Assembly: GCA_017853275.1 (NCBI GenBank) | Contig: JAFMJV010000008.1 | Span: 20,530 to 84,529 of the forward strand | From: Chloroflexota bacterium | Lineage (GTDB): Bacteria; Chloroflexota; Limnocylindria; Limnocylindrales; CSP1-4 | DNA length: 64,000 nucleotides | Reading direction: 5' to 3' | Position numbers and translations under genes: made by a program | Shown: positions 1 through 9,385 of the stretch, piece by piece | Layout: every line of letters begins with the position of its first letter | Numbering within the stretch: position 1 is the first letter of the stretch | The notes under the pieces: generated by a model | The model's database searches: none | The model's input: the letters and a program-made list of their open reading frames with translations, nothing else | Told to the model about the DNA's origin: nothing

Positions 1-370
1 CCGTGGGCTCGTCCGGGATCGTGTAGCCCGGGCCGCCGAAGCCGGTCCCGTCGGGGTCGCCGCCCTGGATGACGAAGCCCGGCACGAGACGGTGGAAGCC
101 GACACCGTCGTAGAAGCCGGAGGTCGCAAGGTTGAGGAAGTTCTCCGATGCGACCGGCGCGGACTCGTTGAAGAGGCCGATGAGGATGTCGCCCGCCTCC
201 GTGACGAGCCGGACCCCGGTGCCGTCCCCGGCGGGGGCATCCGGCGGGACCGCCAGCGGCGTCGCCTGGGGCGGCGCGGGCGCGTCCTGGCCGGCGGCCG
301 GGAGCGCGGCAGGACCGAGGAGGGCGAGCGCGAGGCTCGCAGCCAGGAGAAGGGTCGGACGGCGGGTCAT
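1..370 (-). CDS. secreted peptidyl-prolyl cis-trans isomerase (cyclophilin type), C-terminus cut off
   Basis: This reading frame is absent from the ORF track because it runs off the left edge. The minus strand reads a signal peptide (MTRRPTLLLAASLALALLG), an Ala/Pro-rich linker, then a cyclophilin core: GDILIGLFNESAPVASENF, FYDGVGFHRLVPGFVIQGGD and GTGFGGPGYTI. FHR..PGFVIQGGDP is the cyclophilin active-site signature, containing the catalytic Arg. The enzyme would catalyse proline isomerisation in proteins outside the cell membrane. The ATG at 370 is chosen because it begins the signal peptide and GAGGAG lies about ten bases before it. The last part of the domain lies beyond base 1. The family call is secure; the substrate is unknown. 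Confidence 0.9.
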   Translation of the reverse strand, partial: MTRRPTLLLAASLALALLGPAALPAAGQDAPAPPQATPLAVPPDAPAGDGTGVRLVTEAGDILIGLFNESAPVASENFLNLATSGFYDGVGFHRLVPGFVIQGGDPDGTGFGGPGYTIPDEPT

Positions 371-420
371 GCGGGTCGGCTCCTCTGCGGGGGGCCGGAG
401 CGTCGCCGGCCGCCGCGCCG

Positions 421-426
421 AGGATA
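421..426 (-). promoter_or_regulatory. -10 box TATCCT for the cyclophilin gene
   Basis: On the minus strand TATCCT lies about 50 bases before the cyclophilin start, which would give a short leader carrying the GAGGAG ribosome binding site. I see no good -35. The 119-base gap between this gene and the divergent hydrolase holds no other recognisable signal. Confidence 0.4.
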
Positions 427-489
427 CGCGAGGCGTGCGGTTCGGTCCCCGGGGGCCATCCGGCGGCGCACCGGGCGCGTACCGGCTGC

Positions 490-1455
490 ATGCGATCCCT
501 CCGGCGCAGCGTCGCCGTCCTCCTCGTCCTCGTCCCCGCGCTCCTCCTGGCGGCTCTCCCCCTCCGGGCCGCCTCTCCCTCTCCGGGGCCGGGCGGGCTC
601 CCGGACCTGCGCGCCCCGGGACCCTATGCGGCGGGCCTCCGGAACGTGGACGTGGTGACCCCGGACGGGGAGTTCGGCGCGCTCGTCCGCTACCCCGCGG
701 CGGCCCCCGGCGGGACGGACGCGCACCTCGCGGAGGGTGCGTGGCCGCTCGTCATCTTCGCGCACGGTCGCCTCGCACCCCCGGAGCTCTACGACGCGAC
801 GCTCGCGCATCTCGCCACCTGGGGCTACCTCGTCATCGCCCCGCGCACGGCGGGCGGGCCGGTCTCCCCGCACGACCTCTACGCGCGGGACCTCCTCGCC
901 ACGATCGACTGGGCAGAGACCGAGAGCACAGACCCGGCCTCCTGGCTCGCGGGTGCCGTCGCGCCCGGACCCGTGGCGCTCGCCGGTCATTCCATGGGCG
1001 GTGGCGCCTCCGTCCTCGCGGGCGCGGACCCCCGGATCGGCGCGCTCGTCCTCCTTGCCCCGGCGGAGACCCGGCCGAGCGCGACCGCGGCGGCGGCGGC
1101 GATCACCGCTCCCGTCCTCATCCTGGCCGGCGATCACGACGCGATCACCCCGCCCGCGATCCACGCGCTCCCGATCCGGGATGGGCTCACCGGGGCGATG
1201 AGCCAGCTCCGGATGCTCGCCGGCGGGAGCCACTGCGGCTTCACCGATCTGGACGGGGCGGGCCTTGCGGGCGAGCTTGCCCGGGCGGCCTGCGACAGCG
1301 GCCCGATGCCGGTGGCGGAGCAGCTGGCGCGCACGAACGCAGCCGCCGTCGCATGGCTCGGGCGCACCCTGCGCGGGGATCCCTCGCTCGCGCCCCTCGC
1401 GGAGGGTGCGGCCGGGGACGAGCAGGAGCGGATCGAGCTGCGGCTCCCCGGCTAG
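490..1455 (+). CDS. secreted alpha/beta hydrolase (chlorophyllase/cutinase-like)
   Basis: A 321-residue protein. An N-terminal signal peptide (MRSLRRSVAVLLVLVPALLLAALPL) implies export. The hydrolase core shows an oxyanion-type HG motif in VIFAHGR, the nucleophile elbow GHSMGGGASVLA (Ser of GxSxG), an acid in LAGDHDAITPP and a likely catalytic His in GGSHCGF. The GHSMGGG elbow resembles dienelactone hydrolase, chlorophyllase and cutinase/polyesterase relatives, so a secreted esterase is likely; the substrate cannot be read from sequence. It stands alone, divergent from the cyclophilin and convergent with aceE, whose stop codon lies 13 bases away. The ATG at 490 is used because it starts the signal peptide; no ribosome binding site is obvious. 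Confidence 0.85.
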   Translation: MRSLRRSVAVLLVLVPALLLAALPLRAASPSPGPGGLPDLRAPGPYAAGLRNVDVVTPDGEFGALVRYPAAAPGGTDAHLAEGAWPLVIFAHGRLAPPELYDATLAHLATWGYLVIAPRTAGGPVSPHDLYARDLLATIDWAETESTDPASWLAGAVAPGPVALAGHSMGGGASVLAGADPRIGALVLLAPAETRPSATAAAAAITAPVLILAGDHDAITPPAIHALPIRDGLTGAMSQLRMLAGGSHCGFTDLDGAGLAGELARAACDSGPMPVAEQLARTNAAAVAWLGRTLRGDPSLAPLAEGAAGDEQERIELRLPG

Positions 1456-1468
1456 GGGGCGTCCTCGG

Positions 1469-3916
1469 TCAGGCGGTCGTCTCCCGGAGCTCGATGGCCA
1501 GGAGCGCGGCCTCCGTGATGTGCGGGGTGTCGATCCCCATCGCGTCGTAGAGGTCCGGGATCGTCCCCGTCTGGCCGAAGGTATCCGAGCCGAGCGGGAC
1601 GACCGGCGCCCCGAAGGCCCCACCGAGGAAGGAGAGCGCGTGCGACGCGCCGTCCAGGACGGTGACGATCGGGGCGTGGCGGTGGGTCACGGGGAAGAGC
1701 TCGGAGAGGTGGTCGATGTGGGCGGAGGTGCCCGTCCGGACGGACGCAAGGCGGCGGCCGGCGATCTCCGCGTTCAGGCGGTCCGCGGAGGTGACGACGA
1801 CGAGGTTCGCGTCCACCTCCTCCGTGACGAGGTAGCGGACCGCGGCGATCGCCTCGGGGACGATCGCGCCCATCGCGGCGATCGTCACGCGCGGGGCATC
1901 CGCGGGCAGGGAGGGCTCGATCTCGCGGCCCCGGAGCATGAGGTAGCCGCCGAGGAGGGTCTGGCGCCGCCAGTCGTCCGGCCCGAGGCGGGCGAGGATC
2001 GGCTCGGCGAGCGACTGGTCCACCGCGCGGGTCGTGAGCCGGAGGTAGGTGGAGTAGCCCTGGCGCTCGCCGATGCAGCCGGCGATCCCCTCCTCCAGGC
2101 ACCACGCGACCTCGCGGGCGAAGGCGGGCTCGAAGCTGCGCAGGTTCGGCAGCTCGATCCCGAGCGAGGGGGTGATCGTGGACTGGTGCGCGCCGCCCTC
2201 CGGGGCGAGCGAGACACCGGACGGGGTGGCCACGAGGATGAAGCGCGCCTCGTTGTAGAGCGCGTAGACGAGCGCATCCAGACCGCGCGAGATGAAGGTG
2301 TCGTAGACCGTCCCGATCGGGACGAGCGGCTCCCCGAGGAGCTCCGCCGTCAGCCCCAGCTGGCTGAGCATCATGAAGAGGTTCATCTCGCTGATGCCCA
2401 GCTCCAGGTGGCGCCCGGACGGGTTCGGATGCCACTTCAGGAGGCGCGGGGAGTCGTCGAAGATCGGTCGCGGGTGCCGGTCGTAGACGCCGACCTTGTT
2501 GATCCAGCCACCGAGGTTCGTGGAGACCGCGACGTCCGCGGAGGTGGTGACGAGCCGCTCCGCGAGCTCGGGATGGCGGGCCGCCTCCGTGAGCACGTCG
2601 CCGAAGGCCATCTGGGTGCTCACCTTCGCCGGGATCCGCGGCTCGAGCCGGACCTCGGCGGGGAGCGCGCGCCGGAGGCGGGCACCGCGGTCCGAGGAGC
2701 GCTCGATCGGGCCGTCGCCGTAGAGCTCGATCCGGCGGGCCTCGGCGAGCCGGGCCTCCGCCGATCCCTCCGGGAAGGCCGCCCACGGGTCGTCCGCATC
2801 CGCCCCGAGGAGCGGCGCGAGCGCGGTCACCTGGTCCGCGTTCATCAGCGCGGAGTGGTTGGAGGCATCCCCGGCGAAGGGGAGCTTCCAGCCCTTGATC
2901 GTGTAGGCGAAGATCACGCTCGGGCGGTCCGGCTCCGCATCCGCCATCCGGAGGAGCCGGCCCAGATCCGCGTGGTCATGGCCGCCGAGGTCGGAGAGCA
3001 GGTCCGTCAGCGCGGTGTCGTCGATCTCCTCGGTCAGCCGCTGGAGCGGGTCCCGGTCCACGGCCGCCGCGCCGCCGATCAGCCGGTCGCGGGCCTCGGC
3101 GCCGGGGAGCCGGACCATCGCCTGGTACTCCTCGTTGGACATCTCGTCGATCCGGCGCCGGAGGACGTCCCCATCCTCGCGCGCGAACCACGCACGCAGC
3201 CGGCGGCCGTACTTCGCCTCCAGGACCTGCCAGCCCGCCGCCTCGAAGGTGGCTGCCGTCCGCCGCACGCGGATCCCCGGGATCACCCGGTCCAGGCTCT
3301 GGCGGTTGAGGTCCACGATCCAGGTGACGTGGCCGAGGCCGACGAGCGATTCCTCCTCCAGCGCCTCCCAGATATTCCCCTCGTCCAGCTCGGCGTCCCC
3401 GACCATCGCGACGAAGCGCCGCTCCGGGTGCTCGCGCGCCGCGCTGAAGTGGTTCCGCAGGTAGCCCTCGGCGGACGCGAGGAAGAGCGGCGAGACCGGC
3501 CCGAGACCCATCGACCCGAGCGAGTAGTCCGTGGGGTCGGGGTCCTTCGTGCGCGACAGGTAGGGCTGCAGCCCGCCCTTGCTCCGGAGGCGCGTGAGGT
3601 ACTCGGCGGGGAGGTTCCCCATCAGGTACTGGACGGCGTGGTAGGCGGGTCCGGCGTGGGGCTTGGGGGCGAAGATGTCGCCCTTGCGGAGCCAGCGGAG
3701 GAGGACCTCGGTGATGATCGAGACCGAGGAGGCCGACGAGGCCTGGTGCCCGCCGACCTTCAGCCCGTCCGGGCTCGGCCGCACGACGTTCGCCTCGTGG
3801 ATCATCCGGGTCGCGAGCCACAGGACCCGCCGGTCGATCGTCTCCAGGAGCTCGTCCGGGCCGAGCGCGTCGGGGGTGGGGCGCGGGCGCGGCGTGGATC
3901 GGGTCGAGCGGCTCAT
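1469..3916 (-). CDS. aceE: pyruvate dehydrogenase E1 component, homodimeric type
   Basis: An 815-residue thiamine-diphosphate enzyme matching homodimeric E1 (about 890 residues in E. coli) along its length. Recognisable blocks are HEANVVRPSPDGLKVGGHQAS near the N-terminus, SMGLGPVSPLFLA, the ThDP/metal motif GDAELDEGNIWEAL, an internal IKGWKLPFAGDASNHS, and a C-terminal transketolase-like half with ISEMNLFMMLSQLG. The family role is decarboxylation of pyruvate and acetyl transfer to lipoylated E2. Oddities: the usual GDG of the ThDP motif reads GDA, and no E2, E3 or lipoate gene lies nearby, so the true 2-oxo acid partner complex is not shown here. ATG 3916 is fixed by an excellent leaderless promoter directly upstream. 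Confidence 0.88.
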   Translation of the reverse strand: MSRSTRSTPRPRPTPDALGPDELLETIDRRVLWLATRMIHEANVVRPSPDGLKVGGHQASSASSVSIITEVLLRWLRKGDIFAPKPHAGPAYHAVQYLMGNLPAEYLTRLRSKGGLQPYLSRTKDPDPTDYSLGSMGLGPVSPLFLASAEGYLRNHFSAAREHPERRFVAMVGDAELDEGNIWEALEEESLVGLGHVTWIVDLNRQSLDRVIPGIRVRRTAATFEAAGWQVLEAKYGRRLRAWFAREDGDVLRRRIDEMSNEEYQAMVRLPGAEARDRLIGGAAAVDRDPLQRLTEEIDDTALTDLLSDLGGHDHADLGRLLRMADAEPDRPSVIFAYTIKGWKLPFAGDASNHSALMNADQVTALAPLLGADADDPWAAFPEGSAEARLAEARRIELYGDGPIERSSDRGARLRRALPAEVRLEPRIPAKVSTQMAFGDVLTEAARHPELAERLVTTSADVAVSTNLGGWINKVGVYDRHPRPIFDDSPRLLKWHPNPSGRHLELGISEMNLFMMLSQLGLTAELLGEPLVPIGTVYDTFISRGLDALVYALYNEARFILVATPSGVSLAPEGGAHQSTITPSLGIELPNLRSFEPAFAREVAWCLEEGIAGCIGERQGYSTYLRLTTRAVDQSLAEPILARLGPDDWRRQTLLGGYLMLRGREIEPSLPADAPRVTIAAMGAIVPEAIAAVRYLVTEEVDANLVVVTSADRLNAEIAGRRLASVRTGTSAHIDHLSELFPVTHRHAPIVTVLDGASHALSFLGGAFGAPVVPLGSDTFGQTGTIPDLYDAMGIDTPHITEAALLAIELRETTA

Positions 3917-3922
3917 CGACCG

Positions 3923-3951
3923 AGGGTAGAAACGTTTGCGGGCCGTGTCAA
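3923..3951 (-). promoter_or_regulatory. leaderless promoter of aceE with embedded AAACGTTT palindrome
   Basis: On the minus strand: TTGACA, 17-bp spacer, TACCCT, six bases, then the aceE ATG. Transcription would start at or within a base or two of the start codon, so the mRNA is leaderless. The spacer contains AAACGTTT (3930-3937), a symmetric core of the kind used by LacI-family repressors; a bound repressor there would block the promoter. The promoter reading is strong; the operator reading is tentative. Confidence 0.75.
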
Positions 3952-3979
3952 ACCGATTCCCGCACGGATCGCGGGCCGG

Positions 3980-5986
3980 TCAGCCGGGGCTCCCCACGAC
4001 CCGCAGCAGGACGAGCGCATCGATCTCCACGAGCGGAAGCCCGGTGGCACCCTCCGCCGCGAGCGCCCGCAGCGTGACCGCATGGGTTCCGCCACCGGCA
4101 AGGGGGATGATCCCGACGACCGCGCGCGGCGTCCGGACCGGCGCTGCGAGGTCGATCGTGCGCACGATCCGGCCGTCCACGAAGACGCGGATCCGCCCCC
4201 GTCCCGGACCGGTGGGCGCGATGATCGCGAGCTCGCTCCCCTCCGCCGTGAACCGCAGCGCCGCCCCGCGGCGCTCCGCCCGGTGGAGGTGCCCGTCCAG
4301 CGCATCCGCGGCGCGGCGGCCGGACCAGCCGGCCCACGCGAGCGCGGGATCCCGGTCCTCGCGGAGGTCGAGGCGGACGGCGGCCCGGGCTTCCGGGGTG
4401 CTCGGGTTCCCTGCGCCGTCCGTGATCCGGATCGCGACCGAGCAGTCGCCGGCGGGCGCGCTCCCCGCCACCACGACCGGCCCGGACGCGAGCGGATCCA
4501 CCTCCGCGAAGCTCCCCGTGCCGCAGTCGGGCGTGATCGTGGCGCCCGCGATCCCGCTCCGCTCCTCGGTCATCCGGAAGCGCAGATCGAGCGGGATCCC
4601 TCCACCCGGGAGGACGCTCCCCGGCCCCAGGCGAAGGAGCGGCCGGGAGACGAGCGGGGCGACCGTGTCGAGGATGACGTCGTCGCTGAAGACGGGGCCG
4701 GTCGGGCCCTCCGGGTAGCGCAGCTGGACGCTCACCGTGCGGGTGCCATCGCCGGGGGTCATCGGATGGGTGACCGTCTCCGTGCGCGGGCGCCAGGTCG
4801 TCCAGTCCCCGAGATCGTCCTTCGTCCGGACCTCCTCGCCATCGTGGCTCGGCAGGTCGACCGGGATCTCGGTGGCGTTCGTCGCGGAGGCGCCGCCCGC
4901 GACGCTCATCGGTTGCGTCCGGAAGCGCGTGAGGGAGAGGTCGGTCCCCTTCCAGATGTTCCCGTCCAGCTTCTGGGTCATGCCATCGAAGGCATAGGGC
5001 CGGATCTGCCAGATCCGCCAACCGCTCCAGCCGGTGGGCAGGTACGGCGAGCTGCAGCGCCAGCAGGCGACCCAGAGGGGAAGATGACCGAAGCCCTCCG
5101 CGCTCCCCGTCACCTGCTCCCACATGTGGCGCGAGGTGTAGAGGAGCGGGACGCGCCCGGTGAGCGTGTAGATCCGGTTCACGAGGGCGCGCAGGCGGGG
5201 GACCGTCTCGGACCATTCCGCCCAGCCGAGGGAGGGGAGGCACTCCACGTCCACCGCGAGCGGGAGCGCGCCGTCGATCAGCCCGTGCTCCCGCGCGACG
5301 CTCACGAAGTGCTCGGCCTGGGGTGCGCCCGCGACCCGGTAGTCGAAGAAGTGATACGCGCCGAGCAGGAGACCCTGGCGGCGCGCCGCGCGGACGTGGT
5401 CGTCGACCAGGTCGTCCACGTGGGTCGTCCCCTGGGTCGCCTTCATGATCGCGAAGCGCATCCCGGCCTCGCGGATCGCGGTCCACGGGAGCCGGCCGTT
5501 CCAGTGGCTGACATCGATCCCGGGCGGCTTGTAGGGGGTCGGGGTCGGCTTCGGGGTGCGGGTGGGCGACGGCGTCGCGCTGGGGCCCGGCGTCGGGGAC
5601 GGCGTGGCCACGGCGACGACGACCGGAGCGGGGCTCTGCGTCGCGACGGCAGGAGCAGCGGCCGAGGGCGAAGCCGTCGGCGGCAGCGTGGGGGCAGGGG
5701 TCGTGCTGGGGCGCGGTGTCGGGGTGGCGGGCGGCCGGCAACCGCGCGTGGCGACCGCCGCAGCACGGGCACGCCGCGCCTCCCGGGGTGCGCCGGATCG
5801 GTCCGAGCGCACGACCGGGCCGCCCAGGGGGTCCACGCTCGCACCCGCGGGGATCGGCACGAGGGCGGCGGCCGCCGTCGCCAGGACGAGGACGATGCCG
5901 ATCGTGCTGCGGAGGCGTCCGGTGGAGCGGCGCGGTCGCGGGCCGGCGGAGAAGGCGCGCGGTCCACGCGTCTGCGGAAGGACCAT
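3980..5986 (-). CDS. secreted GH25 lysozyme-like protein with C-terminal beta module
   Basis: About 668 residues from ATG 5986 (the open frame extends to GTG 6010). Order: basic N-terminus with one hydrophobic segment ([19 protein letters not shown]), a Thr/Pro-rich linker, a GH25 domain at about 150-325 starting GIDVSHWNG and containing [27 protein letters not shown] and [13 protein letters not shown], then Ig-like segments and a terminal module with [19 protein letters not shown]25 enzymes hydrolyse peptidoglycan MurNAc-GlcNAc bonds; the DVSHWNG and AVDVE acids fit the catalytic pair. The terminal module recurs at the end of the subtilase at 15431-17818. CATCCT seven bases before ATG 5986 is a weak -10-like reason for choosing that start. 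Confidence 0.85.
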   Translation of the reverse strand: MVLPQTRGPRAFSAGPRPRRSTGRLRSTIGIVLVLATAAAALVPIPAGASVDPLGGPVVRSDRSGAPREARRARAAAVATRGCRPPATPTPRPSTTPAPTLPPTASPSAAAPAVATQSPAPVVVAVATPSPTPGPSATPSPTRTPKPTPTPYKPPGIDVSHWNGRLPWTAIREAGMRFAIMKATQGTTHVDDLVDDHVRAARRQGLLLGAYHFFDYRVAGAPQAEHFVSVAREHGLIDGALPLAVDVECLPSLGWAEWSETVPRLRALVNRIYTLTGRVPLLYTSRHMWEQVTGSAEGFGHLPLWVACWRCSSPYLPTGWSGWRIWQIRPYAFDGMTQKLDGNIWKGTDLSLTRFRTQPMSVAGGASATNATEIPVDLPSHDGEEVRTKDDLGDWTTWRPRTETVTHPMTPGDGTRTVSVQLRYPEGPTGPVFSDDVILDTVAPLVSRPLLRLGPGSVLPGGGIPLDLRFRMTEERSGIAGATITPDCGTGSFAEVDPLASGPVVVAGSAPAGDCSVAIRITDGAGNPSTPEARAAVRLDLREDRDPALAWAGWSGRRAADALDGHLHRAERRGAALRFTAEGSELAIIAPTGPGRGRIRVFVDGRIVRTIDLAAPVRTPRAVVGIIPLAGGGTHAVTLRALAAEGATGLPLVEIDALVLLRVVGSPG

Positions 5987-6072
5987 CCACCGCAGGATGC
6001 CACAGACCACCCGATGAGCCCCAGCAGCGCGATGGTCCCGGTGACGGACGGGACGATGGGACCGGAGCGGGC

Positions 6073-6078
6073 TACCCT
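6073..6078 (+). promoter_or_regulatory. -10 box TACCCT, leaderless start of arcC
   Basis: TACCCT lies exactly six bases before the GTG of the carbamate kinase gene. No Shine-Dalgarno sequence is present, consistent with a leaderless transcript. Confidence 0.6.
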
Positions 6079-6084
6079 CGCAGG

Positions 6085-7092
6085 GTGACCGATCCCCGAC
6101 CGCAGGCCGCCCACCGCCCCCCGGTGATCGTCGTGGCGCTCGGCGGCAACGCCCTCCTCCGGCGCGGTGAGCCCCCGACGATCGCCCACCAGCGGCGGAA
6201 CGTCCAGGTCGCCGCGGACTCCCTCGCGGCGCTCGCTCATTCGGCGCGCCTCGTGGTCACCCACGGGAACGGCCCGCAGGTGGGCCTCCTCGCGCTCCAG
6301 GCGGCCGCCGGCGAGGGCGAGGGGATCCCGGGGTCCCCGCTCGACATCCTCGGCGCCGAGAGCGAGGGGATGATCGGCTACCTCCTGGAGCAGGAGCTCG
6401 GCAACCGGGTGCGGAAGGAGCAGCGGATCGCCACGCTCCTCACGCAGGTGGAGGTCGATCCGGCGGACCCGGCCTTCCGGGAGCCCACGAAGCCGATCGG
6501 GCCGGTCTACCCGCGGGAGGTCGCCGAGCGGCTCGCCGCCGCACGCGGCTGGTCGATCGCGCCGGACGGGACGGGGATGCGCCGGGTCGTCCCCTCACCC
6601 CGGCCGCTCCGGATCGTGGGGACGGAGGTGATCGGCATCCTTCTCGACCACGACGTCCTCGTCATCTGCGCGGGCGGCGGCGGGATCCCCACCGTCCGGC
6701 TGCCGGAGCCCGGACCGGCGGGTGGTGACGGGCTCCTGGCCGGGGTCGAGGCGGTCGTGGACAAGGACCGCGCCGCGGCCCTCCTCGCGATCACCGTCGG
6801 CGCGGATGCCTTCCTCATGCTCACGGACGTGGAGGCGGTGATGGACGGCTGGGGGACGCCGGATGCGCGACAGATCGCCCGCGCGACGCCGGACGCGCTC
6901 CTGGCGCTCGACCTGCCCGCGGGCTCGATGGGCCCCAAGGTGGAGGCTGCGGCGAGCTTCGTCCGGGCGACCGGACGACCGGCCGGGATCGGGGCGCTCG
7001 CGGACGCGGAGGCGATCCTCCGCGGCGAGCGCGGGACGCGCGTCTCGGGAGACGGCGCGGGGATCTCCTACCGGGAGCCGGCCGCACGCTGA
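6085..7092 (+). CDS. arcC: carbamate kinase
   Basis: A 335-residue amino acid kinase fold protein. [18 protein letters not shown] is the N-terminal nucleotide/glycine loop; [33 protein letters not shown], the ICAGGGGIP loop, [15 protein letters not shown] and [10 protein letters not shown] are carbamate kinase hallmarks. It catalyses the reversible reaction ATP + carbamate = ADP + carbamoyl phosphate, commonly for ATP gain from carbamoyl phosphate. No arginine deiminase or transcarbamylase gene lies beside it, so the pathway in this organism (arginine, allantoin or purine breakdown) is open. The ORF track begins at 5716, but homology begins at the GTG at 6085, which is preceded by TACCCT at the usual six-base distance. 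Confidence 0.92.
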   Translation: MTDPRPQAAHRPPVIVVALGGNALLRRGEPPTIAHQRRNVQVAADSLAALAHSARLVVTHGNGPQVGLLALQAAAGEGEGIPGSPLDILGAESEGMIGYLLEQELGNRVRKEQRIATLLTQVEVDPADPAFREPTKPIGPVYPREVAERLAAARGWSIAPDGTGMRRVVPSPRPLRIVGTEVIGILLDHDVLVICAGGGGIPTVRLPEPGPAGGDGLLAGVEAVVDKDRAAALLAITVGADAFLMLTDVEAVMDGWGTPDARQIARATPDALLALDLPAGSMGPKVEAAASFVRATGRPAGIGALADAEAILRGERGTRVSGDGAGISYREPAAR

Positions 7093-7113
7093 CGCGACCG
7101 GCGGACCCGGCGC

Positions 7114-8361
7114 TCAGCCGACGCTGGGCGCGACCTCCTCGAGCGCGGCGCGGAAGCCGGCCGCGAGGCGCTCGATCTCCGCCTCCGTGATCACGTAGGG
7201 CGGCGAGACGTGGAGCGCCTTCCCGCGCAGGACGCGGGTGAGGATCCCGTGGCGGCGGGCCGCGAGGACGACCTTCTCCAGGACGGGCGGCGGCGCAGCG
7301 AGCTCCACCGCCCCCGTCAGCCCGACCGTCCGGACCTCGGAGACGAGCGGGGCGTCCACGAGCGCGCCGAGCGCACGGGCGAGGACCGGCTCGAGCGCCG
7401 CCACCCGGGCGATCAGCCCCTCCCGCTCGAGGATCTCCAGGTTCGCGATCGCCGCGGCGCACGCCCCCGCGTGACCCTGGTAGGTGTAGCCGTGGCGGAA
7501 GAGGTTCCCCGGCCGCTCCCAGAAGGGCTCCGAGACGCGCGGTCCCACGAGGATCCCGCCGAGCGGCTGGTAGCCCGAGGTCGCGCCCTTGGCGAAGATG
7601 AGGATGTCCGGCTCGAAGCCGTAGCGCTGGGCGCCCCAGGCGACCCCGGTCCGCCCGAACCCGGTGACGACCTCGTCCGCCACGAGGAGGATGTCGTGCT
7701 CGCGGCAGAGCGCCGCGATCGCCGGCCAGTAGCCGTCTGCGGCCGGATAGACGCCCCCCGCGCCGATCACCGGCTCCCCGAAGAAGGCGGCGATCCGGTC
7801 CCCCTCCCGGGCGAAGAGCTCGCGGACCGCCTCCACGTCCATCGCCGGGACGAAGGCGACGTGCTCCATCAGCGCCCCGCCGTAGCCCTCGCGATTCGGC
7901 TGGATCCCGGCGAGGCTCGTTCCGTAGGCGGCCATCCCGTGGTAGCTGAACTCGCGGCTGACGATCGTCCGCTTCTCCGGCCGGCCCATCACCTCCCAGT
8001 AGCGGCGGACGAGCTTCGCGGCCGTCTCCACGCCCTCGGAGCCGCCCGAGGCAAGGAAGACCTTCGCATCCGGCATCGGGGCGATCGCCGCCAGCCGGTC
8101 CGCGAGCTCCAGGGCGGGCTCCACGACATAGGACCCGAAGGAGGAGTAGGCGTGGATCCGCGCCATCTGGGCCGCGACCGCGGACCCGATCTCGCCGCGC
8201 CCGAACCCGACGTCCGCGAACCAGAGCCCGCCGGTGGCATCGAGGTAGCTGCGACCCGAGCGGTCGACGATCGTGGAGCCGCGTCCCTCCACGAGGACGA
8301 GCTCGTTGTCGCGGACCGCATGCATATCCGCGAAGCCGTGCCAGAAGCGGGTCCCGTCCAT
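7114..8361 (-). CDS. class III (omega) aminotransferase, PLP-dependent
   Basis: About 415 residues. LDATGGLWFADVGFGR, the PLP-phosphate region FLASGGSEGVETAAKL, SREFSYHGM, the aspartate of LLVADEVVTGFGRTG and the Schiff-base lysine of DILIFAKGATSGYQPLGG give a complete class III aminotransferase. Such enzymes move an amino group between an omega-amino donor (beta-alanine, GABA, putrescine, taurine and others) and pyruvate or 2-oxoglutarate; substrate specificity is not readable. The ORF track starts at 8367, but GGAGG lies six bases before the ATG at 8361, which I prefer. It is convergent with arcC, 21 bases apart; no functional link is evident. Confidence 0.9.
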   Translation of the reverse strand: MDGTRFWHGFADMHAVRDNELVLVEGRGSTIVDRSGRSYLDATGGLWFADVGFGRGEIGSAVAAQMARIHAYSSFGSYVVEPALELADRLAAIAPMPDAKVFLASGGSEGVETAAKLVRRYWEVMGRPEKRTIVSREFSYHGMAAYGTSLAGIQPNREGYGGALMEHVAFVPAMDVEAVRELFAREGDRIAAFFGEPVIGAGGVYPAADGYWPAIAALCREHDILLVADEVVTGFGRTGVAWGAQRYGFEPDILIFAKGATSGYQPLGGILVGPRVSEPFWERPGNLFRHGYTYQGHAGACAAAIANLEILEREGLIARVAALEPVLARALGALVDAPLVSEVRTVGLTGAVELAAPPPVLEKVVLAARRHGILTRVLRGKALHVSPPYVITEAEIERLAAGFRAALEEVAPSVG

Positions 8362-8484
8362 CACCATCCTCCGATCCGCGCCGATCCGCCCGCGGCAGGG
8401 AACCGGGCGGGCCCTCCGCGCGTCTCATCATCGCACCGGACGCCGACCCGGCGGTCCGTCGCTCGCATCCCAGGAGGCAGATCG

Positions 8485-9246
8485 ATGTCCAGCACGCTCA
8501 TCTCCGCCCGCCGCCGGAGCGGCTTCATCGCGGCCGGCGCCCTCGCCGCCGTCCTCGCGGCCACGATCGCCGGACCCGCCGGCTCCGTCGCGGCACAGTC
8601 GGACGACCCGGTGACGGACCGCCAGCCGGCCACCCTCTCCGTGGACGGCACGGGCCGCGTCAAGGTGACCCCGGACGTCGCGGACATCACGCTCGGCGTC
8701 CGGATCCAGAAGGAGCGCGCCGGTGCGGCTGCCGAGGCTGCGGCCGCCACGATGACGAAGGTCGTGGAGGCGCTCCTCGCCGCGGGCATCCCCGAGGAGA
8801 AGATCCAGACCGTCGCGCTCTCGCTCAACCCGGTCTATGACTACAACGGCACCCCGCCGAAGGTCGTGGGCTACGAGGCGGTGAACCTCGTCTCCGTCCG
8901 GATCGAGGACGTCGCCGGGGTCGGCGCCGTCGTGGATGCGGCGACCGAGGCGGGCGCCACGAGCGTGGACGGGATCTCCTTCGGCGTCGCCGACCCGACC
9001 GCCTTCGAGGCCGAGGCCCGCGCGGCGGCCGTCCTCGCGGCACGCGCCAAGGCGGACACCCTGGCGGGCGCCGCGGGCGTCGAGATCGTCGGCGTCCTCG
9101 CCCTCTCCGAGGCGGCGGGCTACATGCCGCAGCCGGTCTACTACGCCCGCGCCGAGATGGCGATGGATACGGCCGGCACCCCGGTCCTCGCCGGGACGAT
9201 GGAGATCGCGGTGACCGTCATGGTCACCTACGAGATCGCCGGCTGA
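8485..9246 (+). CDS. secreted SIMPL (DUF541) domain protein
   Basis: A 253-residue protein starting at ATG 8485 with an AGGAGG-type ribosome binding site eight bases upstream; the longer frame in the ORF track is antisense to the aminotransferase. A signal peptide (SGFIAAGALAAVLAATIAG) is followed by the SIMPL/DUF541 domain: TLSVDGTGRVKVTPDVADITLGV, IPEEKIQTVALSLNPVYDY, VGYEAVNLVSVRIED, and the tail MEIAVTVMVTYEI. Proteins of this family are periplasmic or secreted, form oligomers in characterised relatives, and have no established enzymatic function. A strong terminator follows directly. Confidence 0.9.
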   Translation: MSSTLISARRRSGFIAAGALAAVLAATIAGPAGSVAAQSDDPVTDRQPATLSVDGTGRVKVTPDVADITLGVRIQKERAGAAAEAAAATMTKVVEALLAAGIPEEKIQTVALSLNPVYDYNGTPPKVVGYEAVNLVSVRIEDVAGVGAVVDAATEAGATSVDGISFGVADPTAFEAEARAAAVLAARAKADTLAGAAGVEIVGVLALSEAAGYMPQPVYYARAEMAMDTAGTPVLAGTMEIAVTVMVTYEIAG

Positions 9247-9256
9247 CCAGCGCAGC

Positions 9257-9295
9257 GAAGAACCCCCCGGGGCCCAGGGCCCCGGGGGGTTCTTC
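9257..9295. terminator. perfect 19-bp inverted repeat, bidirectional terminator
   Basis: GAAGAACCCCCCGGGGCCC is followed after one base by its exact reverse complement ending in GGTTCTTC. The A/T ends supply a short T-rich tail on both strands, so it can end both the SIMPL gene (plus) and the pilin gene (minus). It is the strongest intrinsic terminator in the window. Confidence 0.85.
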
Positions 9296-9385
9296 TTCGT
9301 CCCGGCGACCGCGAGGCGGGCCGGGAATCGGACGGGGCCGGGAGCTTGCGCTCCCGGCCCCGCTTCCGCTTGCGCGGATCCGCGA

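Noticed and set aside
132-1550. 472-aa plus-strand frame and 418-aa minus-strand frame over the hydrolase
   Set aside because: Both are shadows of the alpha/beta hydrolase gene, Arg/Pro-rich and without family motifs.
1265-6088. 1607-aa plus-strand frame
   Set aside because: It is antisense to aceE and the GH25 gene; the long frame results from high G+C, which removes stop codons. The protein is low-complexity Arg/Asp/Gly/Pro sequence without domains.
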